This document shows, one piece after another, positions 23,212-29,013 of a DNA stretch of 29,013 bases. A program made the translations under genes and the position numbers. Below the pieces are notes generated by a model, which was not told the origin of the DNA, searched no databases, and saw only the letters and a program-made list of their open reading frames with translations. The DNA comes from JAOTYV01 sp041557595 (lineage in GTDB: Bacteria; Pseudomonadota; Alphaproteobacteria; UBA8366). The DNA is taken from positions 1 to 29,013 of the forward strand of contig JBFFGE010000039.1 of the NCBI GenBank assembly GCA_041557595.1, read 5' to 3'. How positions within the stretch are numbered: the first letter of the stretch is position 1; every line of letters begins with the position of its first letter.

Positions 23212-24720
23212 ATGCAGCACCACGCCGTCCGTGTATGGCCGTCGGCCGAAAACCACCCGCGCGAAGAAGAACTCGCCTGGAAGCTGGCCAGTGTCGCGGT
23301 CGACGATGCCCCCCTCGACCCGGCAGTGGCCGAAATGGTCGGCAACCGGATCATCGACGATGCAGCGGTCGCCATCGCCGCGATCAACCGGGCCCCGGTC
23401 GTCGCGGCGCGCGCCCAGGCGCTGGCCCATCCGCGGCCCGGCGGCGCCACGGTCCTGGGAATGCCGCCGGAGACGCGGGTGCACGCGGAATGGGCGGCCT
23501 GGGCCAATGGCGTCGCGGTGCGCGAACTCGACTACCACGACACCTTCATCCTGCTCGAATACGGCCATCCGGGCGACAACATCCTGCCGCTGATCGCAGT
23601 CGCCCAGCAGATGGGATGCGACGGCGCCGCGCTGATCCGCGGCATCGCCGCCGCCTATGAAATCCACATCGACCTGATGAAGGCGATCGACCTGCATTCG
23701 CACCGGATCGACCACGTGACGCATACCGGCGCGGCGGCCGCCGCCGGGATCGGCGCAATGCTGGGCCTGCCGGTGCCGGTGATCTATCACGCGATCAACC
23801 ACACGGTGCATGTCTGCTGCGCGACCCGGCAGTCCCGCAAGGGCCTGATTTCATCCTGGAAGGCGGCGGCGCCGGCGCATTCGAGCAAACTCGCCATCGA
23901 GGCCGTGGACCGGGCGATGCGCGGCGAGACCAGCCCGGCGCCGATCTACGAAGGCGAGGACGGCCTGATCGCCTGGCTGCTCGCCGGACCTGACGCCGAA
24001 TACAGCGTGCCGCTGCCCGAACCCGGCGAGCCGAAGCGCGCCATGCTCGACAGTTTCCCGAAGGAGCATTCGGCGGAATATCAGGCCCAGTCGATGATCG
24101 ATTTGTGTTTCCGGCTGCGCGACCGGGTGCCCGATCTCACCAAGATCGCGAAAATCGTCGTCCACACCAACAATCACAGCCACGCGGTGATCGGCAGCGG
24201 CGCCAACGACCCGCAGAAATATTCGCCCGATGCGTCGCGCGAGACGCTGGACCATTCGCTCCCCTATATGATGGCGGTGGCGCTGGAAGACGGCCGCTTT
24301 CACCACGAGGACTCCTACACCTCGGAACGCGCGCACCGTCCGGAAACGATCGCCCTGTGGCAAAAGATCAGCACCGTCGAGGACCCGGAATGGGAGCGCC
24401 GCTGCGTCACCATGGACCCGGCGGAAAAGGCCTATGGCGGCCGCGTCGAGATCACGTTGGACTCGGGCGAGACGATCGCCGACGAGATTGCCGTGGCCGA
24501 CGCCCACCCGCTCGGCGCCCGGCCATTCCAGCGGCCCGACTACGTGAAGAAATTCGAGACGCTCAGCCAGGGCATCGTCGGCACCGCGGAGCGGCAGCGT
24601 TTCATCGCGACGGTCGAAGGCCTTGCCGACGCGCCCGCCGACGCGCTGGCAGGCCTCGCCGTAACGGTGGATGAGATCGCGCTCGAGGCGACGCAACGGG
24701 ACGATAAGGGGATTTTCTGA
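23212..24720 (+). CDS. MmgE/PrpD-family dehydratase (2-methylcitrate dehydratase-like)
   Basis: 502 residues, close to the family's usual 450-500. VRELDYHDTF (100-110) and YGHPGDNILPLIAVA are the helical active-site blocks. HRIDHVTHTGAAAAAGIGAMLGL and the C-terminal LDHSLPYMMAVALEDG are characteristic of PrpD. PrpD dehydrates 2-methylcitrate in propionate catabolism, but MmgE/PrpD paralogues are versatile and no PrpB, PrpC or AcnD is nearby, so the substrate is open. GAGGAG sits 8 nt before the ATG. It is convergent with the methyltransferase (15 nt gap). Monocistronic by context. Confidence 0.9.
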   Translation: MQHHAVRVWPSAENHPREEELAWKLASVAVDDAPLDPAVAEMVGNRIIDDAAVAIAAINRAPVVAARAQALAHPRPGGATVLGMPPETRVHAEWAAWANGVAVRELDYHDTFILLEYGHPGDNILPLIAVAQQMGCDGAALIRGIAAAYEIHIDLMKAIDLHSHRIDHVTHTGAAAAAGIGAMLGLPVPVIYHAINHTVHVCCATRQSRKGLISSWKAAAPAHSSKLAIEAVDRAMRGETSPAPIYEGEDGLIAWLLAGPDAEYSVPLPEPGEPKRAMLDSFPKEHSAEYQAQSMIDLCFRLRDRVPDLTKIAKIVVHTNNHSHAVIGSGANDPQKYSPDASRETLDHSLPYMMAVALEDGRFHHEDSYTSERAHRPETIALWQKISTVEDPEWERRCVTMDPAEKAYGGRVEITLDSGETIADEIAVADAHPLGARPFQRPDYVKKFETLSQGIVGTAERQRFIATVEGLADAPADALAGLAVTVDEIALEATQRDDKGIF

Positions 24721-24735
24721 AACCCGGGTTCGGTA

Positions 24736-25296
24736 TTAGGCCTTCACCGCGCGAAGCACCGCCGTCGTCTCCTTGATCACGTTGTTGCGCTCGCGGATCG
24801 CCAGCAGCAGTTCGGTTTCCGTGATCGTCTTCATGTCCAGCTTGCTGCGCCAGATCGGTTCGAGCACGAGCTGCTTGGACTCGAGTTCGAAATCGACGCC
24901 GATCATCAGGGCGATCGGCGAATTCGCCTTCTTGTCGCGGACCCATTCCTCGCACTGGCGGCGCGACAGCATGGCCAGCCCCTCCAGCGTCACCGCGCGG
25001 ACATGGGTCGGATCGTTGAGAAAATCGTCATGGCGCGGATGCGGCACGGTGATGGTGACCCGGGCATCGTGCCGGCACACCCGGTAGAGTTCGCCGATCA
25101 CGCCGAAATAGGTTTCGGTCGCCGCGCCGAGATGTTCCAGCACGTGGATCATCTGGATTTCTTCCGCCGAGTCGTCCGGCCACGGCCAAGGAATTTTCTC
25201 CAAATCGACGATCTCGTCCGGCGCACAATCGGCGAAGCGATCGACGTTGACGAAGCCGTCGCGCTTGTTGAAGCCGCATCCGAGATTAAATCGCAT
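24736..25296 (-). CDS. small class I SAM methyltransferase-like protein, paralogue B
   Basis: 186 residues, the same length as the protein at 11951-12511. By hand, 98 of 186 positions are identical (53%) with no gap. MRFNLGCG, GFVNVD, IPWPWPDDS, HVLEHLG, VPHPRHDDF, DPTHVR and NVIKETT are shared. GGAA stands 5 nt before the ATG. It lies divergent to nrdA with 250 bp between, so it may share the DnaA-box-rich region with nrdA. The role is unknown. The existence of two diverged copies, each by itself, suggests separate substrates. Confidence 0.8.
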   Translation of the reverse strand: MRFNLGCGFNKRDGFVNVDRFADCAPDEIVDLEKIPWPWPDDSAEEIQMIHVLEHLGAATETYFGVIGELYRVCRHDARVTITVPHPRHDDFLNDPTHVRAVTLEGLAMLSRRQCEEWVRDKKANSPIALMIGVDFELESKQLVLEPIWRSKLDMKTITETELLLAIRERNNVIKETTAVLRAVKA

Positions 25297-25442
25297 GATG
25301 GTTCCGGCCCCGGATCGACCGGCAGTCGAACAGCAAATTCAACATGTTCATGTGCGTTTCCCCGGCGCCGCGCCGCATGGAGAGGGCCGATTCGGCCAAC
25401 AGCATTAACGATTTATGACTAGACAGCATAACCCGATTTAGT

Positions 25443-25490
25443 TAGGCATATTTAGTATCACACAGACAAGCTAGACACGACATCTTGTGG
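25443..25490 (+). promoter_or_regulatory. possible NrdR-box pair upstream of nrdA (weak)
   Basis: The better candidate is 25475-25490, ACACGACATCTTGTGG, 12 of 16 to the consensus acaCwAtATaTwgTgt. A poorer candidate, 25443-25458 (9 of 16), starts 32 bp earlier. NrdR boxes are usually two 16-bp sites spaced by 15-16 bp, and this gap is 16 bp. The better box overlaps the first DnaA-box palindrome. Degenerate, so tentative. Confidence 0.3.
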
Positions 25491-25593
25491 TTATCCACAT
25501 CGATATTTCCACAAGCGGTGGATAATCTGGCGACAGGAGGCGAATAGTGGACGGATCCGACGTATCGGCGCGGGAAAACGTGCCTGTGGATAA
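25486..25593 (+). promoter_or_regulatory. cluster of DnaA boxes around the nrdA start
   Basis: Perfect DnaA boxes TTATCCACA at 25491-25499 (+) and 25585-25593 (-, read as TGTGGATAA). A near-perfect GGTGGATAA lies at 25517-25525 (8 of 9) and a weaker ATTTCCACA at 25505-25513 (7 of 9). The first site is itself part of an inverted repeat TGTGG-TTAT-CCACA (25486-25499). The last box lies inside codons 13-16 of nrdA. In E. coli, DnaA binds boxes in front of nrdAB and controls it. Confidence 0.65.
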
Positions 25594-27514
25594 ATTGTTG
25601 ACGAACAGGCAATCGACTGTGGACGTTCTGCTGGACCCCGTGTCCGGCGAGTCTCAAAAAAGCTCGGATCTCAGTTACCGGCGACAAAATGAACGCGGCA
25701 TCGAGGTCGTCATCGACCCGGCGCACGATTCCCGCCTGACCGATTTCGGCAAGAACACGCTGACCGACCGATATTTGATGCCGGAAGAAGACTATCAGGA
25801 CCTGTTTGCCCGGGTGGCCATGCATTTCGCCGACGACTCGGCGCATGCGCAGCGGCTCTACGACTATATGAGCCGGCACTGGTTCATGCCGTCCACGCCG
25901 ATCCTGTCGAATGGCGGCACCAACCGCGGCCTGCCCATTTCGTGCTTCCTCAACGAAGCGACCGACAGCCTGCGCGGCATCGTCGGCCTGTGGAACGAGA
26001 ATGTCTGGCTTGCCGCGCGCGGCGGCGGAATCGGCAGCTATTGGGGCAATCTGCGCTCGATCGGCGAGCGGGTCGGCCACAACGGCAAGACATCGGGCGT
26101 GGTGCCGTTCATCCGCGTCATGGATTCGCTGACCCTGGCGATTTCGCAGGGCTCGCTCCGGCGCGGCAGCGCGGCGGTTTACCTGCCGATCGATCATCCG
26201 GAGATCGAGGAATTCATCGAGATCCGGCGGCCGACCGGCGGCGACCCGAACCGCAAGGCGCCCAACCTGCATCACGGCATTCTGATTTCCGACGCGTTCA
26301 TGCGAGCCGTCGAGAACGAGGAGGAGTGGGCACTGGTCAGCCCGAAGGACCGCACGGTGCAGCGCAAGGTGTCCGCGCGCGACCTGTGGATTCGCATGCT
26401 GACGGCGCGGGTCGAAAATGGCGAGCCCTACATGATCTTCATCGATCACGTGAACCGGGCGATGCCGGAACACCACAAACTCGCCGGGTTGGAGGTCAAG
26501 ACGTCGAACCTGTGCACCGAAATCACGCTGCCGACCGGCATCGACAAGGACGGCATGCACCGCACCGCCGTCTGCTGCATCACCTCGCTCAATCTCGAAT
26601 CCTACCAGGAATGGGAAGACCATCCGCAGTTCATCGAGGACATCATGCGCTTCCTCGACAACGTGCTGCAGGACTTCATCGACAATGCGCCGGATGATTT
26701 CGAACGCGCGACCTATTCGGCGATGCGCGAACGATCCGTCGGCCTCGGCGTGATGGGCTTCCACTCCTTCCTGCAGAAGCTCGGCATCCCGATGGAAGGG
26801 GTGATGGCGAAGGTCTGGAACAAGCGGATGTTCAAGCATATCCGAAGCCAGGCGGATGCGGCCTCGGTAACGCTGGCCGAAGAGCGCGGCGCCTGCCCGG
26901 ATGCCGCCGACTACAACATCATGGAGCGGTTTTCGAACAAGATGGCGGTCGCGCCGACCGCATCGGTCTCGATCATCTGCGGCGGCGCGTCGCCCGGCAT
27001 CGAGCCGATCGCGGCGAACAGCTACACGCACAAGACGCTGTCCGGCTCCTTCAACGTGCGCAACAAATACCTGAAGGCGCTGCTGGCCGAAAAAGGCCGC
27101 GACGACGACGAGACATGGTCGTCGATCACGACAAAAGAAGGATCGGTGCAGCATCTCGATTTCCTCACCGACGAGGAGAAAGCCGTCTTCCGCACGGCGT
27201 TCGAAATCGATCAGCGGTGGATCATCGAACACGCCGCCGACCGCGCCGAATTCATCTGTCAGGCGCAATCGGTCAACGTGTTCCTGCCCGCCGACGTCCA
27301 CAAACGCGATCTGCACCAGATCCACTACCAGGCCTGGAAGAAAGGCGTGAAGACGCTGTACTACTGCCGCTCCAAATCCCTGCAACGCGCCGAGATCGTC
27401 TCGGGCATGGGGGCGGAAGCGCCGGTCGCCACGCTACCGCATCTCGGCAAGGTCAACGCCACGGACCAGCCGGGCGGCGGAACCGACTATGAAGAATGCC
27501 TCGCCTGCCAATAG
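25547..27514 (+). CDS. nrdA: ribonucleoside-diphosphate reductase class I alpha subunit, no ATP-cone
   Basis: 655 residues from GTG 25547, with the ideal ribosome site CAGGAGG at 25534-25540 and 6 nt spacing. All catalytic residues are visible: C133 (ISCFLN), N321-L-C323-T-E325 (radical Cys with Asn and Glu), C343/C344 (AVCCITS), Y605-Y606 (TLYYC, radical path) and the C-terminal reductant pair C651-L-A-C654. The first ~50 residues are a variable linker, and the ATP-cone of E. coli NrdA (allosteric activity site) is absent. The specificity-site region is otherwise normal. It forms the reductase with NrdB, encoded 27 nt downstream. DnaA boxes overlap its leader. Confidence 0.97.
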   Translation: MDGSDVSARENVPVDKLLTNRQSTVDVLLDPVSGESQKSSDLSYRRQNERGIEVVIDPAHDSRLTDFGKNTLTDRYLMPEEDYQDLFARVAMHFADDSAHAQRLYDYMSRHWFMPSTPILSNGGTNRGLPISCFLNEATDSLRGIVGLWNENVWLAARGGGIGSYWGNLRSIGERVGHNGKTSGVVPFIRVMDSLTLAISQGSLRRGSAAVYLPIDHPEIEEFIEIRRPTGGDPNRKAPNLHHGILISDAFMRAVENEEEWALVSPKDRTVQRKVSARDLWIRMLTARVENGEPYMIFIDHVNRAMPEHHKLAGLEVKTSNLCTEITLPTGIDKDGMHRTAVCCITSLNLESYQEWEDHPQFIEDIMRFLDNVLQDFIDNAPDDFERATYSAMRERSVGLGVMGFHSFLQKLGIPMEGVMAKVWNKRMFKHIRSQADAASVTLAEERGACPDAADYNIMERFSNKMAVAPTASVSIICGGASPGIEPIAANSYTHKTLSGSFNVRNKYLKALLAEKGRDDDETWSSITTKEGSVQHLDFLTDEEKAVFRTAFEIDQRWIIEHAADRAEFICQAQSVNVFLPADVHKRDLHQIHYQAWKKGVKTLYYCRSKSLQRAEIVSGMGAEAPVATLPHLGKVNATDQPGGGTDYEECLACQ

Positions 27515-27541
27515 AGCAGCGAGCCCAAAGGAAATAAAAAA

Positions 27542-28501
27542 ATGTCACTGTTGGACGCCGATCCGATCTACAAGCCGTTCCGCTACCCTTGGGCCTATGA
27601 CGCCTGGCTGCAACAGCAGCGTATCCATTGGCTGCCGGAGGAAGTGCCGCTGGCCGACGATGTCAAGGACTGGCATCAGAAACTCACCGAGTCCGAGCGC
27701 AACCTGCTGACGCAGATCTTCCGCTTCTTCACGCAAGCGGATGTCGAGGTGAACAACTGCTACATGCGCCACTACAGCCGCGTATTCAAACCCACCGAAA
27801 TCCAGATGATGCTGGCAGCCTTTTCCAATATGGAGACGGTCCACATTTCCGCTTATTCGCATTTGCTGGATACGCTGGGGATGCCCGAAGCCGAGTATCA
27901 CGCCTTCCTCAAATACAAGGAGATGAAGGACAAATACGACTTCATGCAGCAATGGGGCGTGGAGACCAAACCCGATATCGCCAAGACGCTCGCGGTGTTC
28001 GGCGCCTTCACCGAAGGGCTGCAGCTCTTCGCCAGCTTCGCCATGCTGCTCAACTTCCCGCGCTTCAACAAGATGAAGGGCATGGGACAGATCGTCACCT
28101 GGTCGATCCGCGACGAGACGCTACACACCAACTCGATCCTGAAACTGTTCCAGACCTTCCGCAGCGAAAATCCGGAAATTTGGACCGAGGAATTGCAGCG
28201 CGACATCTACAAGGCGTGTTCGACCATCGTCGATCACGAGGACGCCTTCATCGACCTCGCGTTCGAAATGGGCGAGGTGGAAGGCCTGGATGCCGGTTCG
28301 GTCAAACAATACATCCGCTACATCGCCGACCATCGGCTCATGCAAATCGGCCTGCAGCCGATCTACCGCGTAGAGAAGAATCCGCTCACCTGGCTGGACG
28401 AAATTCTCAACGGCGTCGAACACACGAATTTCTTCGAGAATCGCGCGACGGAGTATTCCCGCGCCACCACGCGCGGCACCTGGGAGGATGCCTTCGACTA
28501 A
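27542..28501 (+). CDS. nrdB: ribonucleoside-diphosphate reductase class I beta subunit
   Basis: 319 residues. Metal ligands fit the E. coli spacing: D67, E98 and H101 (METVHISAY), E158 (AFTEGLQLF), E192 and H195 (RDETLHTN). The radical Tyr is present at Y105, four residues after H101, so this is a tyrosyl-radical diiron (or Mn/Fe) subunit and not the Phe variant. There is no ATP-cone at the N-terminus. AAGGAA lies 8 nt before the ATG. It provides the stable radical used by NrdA. A strong terminator follows 37 nt after the stop. Confidence 0.97.
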   Translation: MSLLDADPIYKPFRYPWAYDAWLQQQRIHWLPEEVPLADDVKDWHQKLTESERNLLTQIFRFFTQADVEVNNCYMRHYSRVFKPTEIQMMLAAFSNMETVHISAYSHLLDTLGMPEAEYHAFLKYKEMKDKYDFMQQWGVETKPDIAKTLAVFGAFTEGLQLFASFAMLLNFPRFNKMKGMGQIVTWSIRDETLHTNSILKLFQTFRSENPEIWTEELQRDIYKACSTIVDHEDAFIDLAFEMGEVEGLDAGSVKQYIRYIADHRLMQIGLQPIYRVEKNPLTWLDEILNGVEHTNFFENRATEYSRATTRGTWEDAFD

Positions 28502-28537
28502 TTCGGTTTGCCCCTGAGTAGCCCGCAAGGGCTCCTG

Positions 28538-28574
28538 CCCCCCGCTCCGGTGTTCCGGGCGGGGGATTTTTTTT
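28538..28574 (+). terminator. Rho-independent terminator of nrdAB
   Basis: The left arm CCCCCGC-(T)-CCGG (from 28539), loop TGTT, and right arm CCGG-GCGGGGG form an 11-bp GC-rich stem with one bulged T. ATTTTTTTT follows directly (T-run 28567-28574). This is a textbook intrinsic terminator 37 nt after nrdB. Confidence 0.92.
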
Positions 28575-28678
28575 CGCCCGTATCCGGATTCGTTTCACAA
28601 GAACCGGGTGGCCGCGCCGCCCCATACCTGCGCCCATCAGGTGTCCGCGGCATTCGATGGCAACCAGGATTGTTCACC

Positions 28679-29013
28679 GTGAAACATCTCTCCGACCCGA
28701 CGCTCGGCGCAAGCTGTATCGCGATCTTTGTCGTCTCGACCGCGTTTCGGGATGTCTATCTCGGCGGCGTCTTTCAATCGGTGAACGTCTTCGTCGTCCA
28801 GCTGGTCGCCTTCGGAATCGCAACCGCTGCGGGGCTCGGACTGGCGTGGGCGCGCGGCTGCAGCCTGAAACCGTTCTTTCGGGCGCCGGTCGACGTGCTG
28901 ATGATGAATCTGACGACGGCGGGCGCCTGGATTTGCTATTTCTTCGCGCTGAAATTCCTCGATCCGTCGATCGTCAACACGCTGTTTGCCGGTGTCGGCC
29001 CCTTCGTCATCAT
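28679..29013 (+). CDS. EamA/DMT-family transporter, N-terminal part (cut by window edge)
   Basis: 111 codons to the window end. GTG start with AGGA (28666-28669) 9 nt upstream. The translation opens MKHLSDPTLGAS and shows three or more hydrophobic segments, including CIAIFVVSTAF, VNVFVVQLVAFGIATAAGLG and ICYFFALKFLDPSIVNTLFA. This last segment is the typical EamA helix-and-loop that ends the first half of the repeat. EamA proteins export metabolites such as amino acids or take up small molecules. Substrate and full length cannot be judged. Confidence 0.78.
   Translation, partial: MKHLSDPTLGASCIAIFVVSTAFRDVYLGGVFQSVNVFVVQLVAFGIATAAGLGLAWARGCSLKPFFRAPVDVLMMNLTTAGAWICYFFALKFLDPSIVNTLFAGVGPFVI

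Noticed and set aside
25346..25360. LexA-like GTTC-N7-TTTC upstream of nrdA
   Set aside because: Seven of eight matches to the alphaproteobacterial LexA box is expected many times by chance in 29 kb; no second support.
25442..27385. Long open frame on the minus strand opposite nrdA (about 647 codons)
   Set aside because: It is the antisense shadow of a certain gene in GC-rich DNA. Its translation has no family features and is rich in Arg/Ala/Val/His as expected from reverse-frame reading.
1..29013. Search for tRNA, rRNA, CRISPR arrays, IS ends or prophage genes
   Set aside because: No cloverleaf, repeat-spacer pattern, transposase or phage-like protein was seen by eye; a covariance-model search was not possible.

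Overview
The window is GC-rich, densely packed bacterial chromosome with short gaps, frequent GTG/TTG starts and strong Shine-Dalgarno sequences. Gene content suggests an alphaproteobacterium: an NrdA without ATP-cone, SRAP/YedK, an MlaC-like protein, TSUP and EamA transporters, and many acyl-CoA and 2-oxoglutarate dioxygenase catabolic genes. The exact lineage cannot be read from the sequence. I see no rRNA, tRNA, CRISPR array, insertion sequence or phage gene.

Layout. 1-2.5 kb: a two-subunit-type acyl-CoA dehydrogenase (ACAD) pair (the first is cut by the window edge), facing a third, conventional ACAD. 2.6-4.75 kb: an operon of a split thiamine-diphosphate decarboxylase (sulfopyruvate/phosphonopyruvate decarboxylase-like alpha and beta) followed by a TauD-type dioxygenase. 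4.8-8.7 kb: a zinc-ribbon methyltransferase, an O-antigen ligase/polymerase-like membrane protein, a PilZ protein and a small membrane protein. 9-12 kb: a second TauD-type dioxygenase, an MlaC-like lipid-binding protein and a Sel1-repeat protein. 12-16.4 kb: a small methyltransferase, an orphan EmrA/HlyD-type fusion protein, an unknown protein, a TSUP exporter and a 3-hydroxyacyl-CoA dehydrogenase. 16.5-18.9 kb: a PhyH-type dioxygenase plus SDR operon and an unknown protein. 18.9-24.7 kb: amidase, ketopantoate-reductase-like enzyme, nitroreductase, SRAP protein and MmgE/PrpD. 24.7-28.6 kb: a paralogue of the small methyltransferase, then nrdA-nrdB with a clear terminator. The window ends in an EamA-type transporter.

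How the genes work together. Most are separate metabolic units that oxidise or decarboxylate organic acids and acyl-CoAs: three ACADs, three unrelated Fe(II)/2-oxoglutarate oxygenases, 3-hydroxyacyl-CoA dehydrogenase, SDR, PrpD and amidase. This looks like a heterotroph with a wide organic-acid or xenobiotic diet. nrdAB is the one plainly housekeeping unit. Its upstream region holds a cluster of DnaA boxes (two perfect) and possible degenerate NrdR boxes. Neither RNR subunit carries an ATP-cone, so transcriptional control may matter more than usual.

The items most worth following up are the DnaA/NrdR region at nrdA, the decarboxylase-TauD operon, the pair of 186-residue methyltransferase paralogues about 12.8 kb apart, and several dyad-rich intergenic regions (8.04-8.14, 11.81-11.94, 13.84-13.91 and 20.38-20.40 kb).
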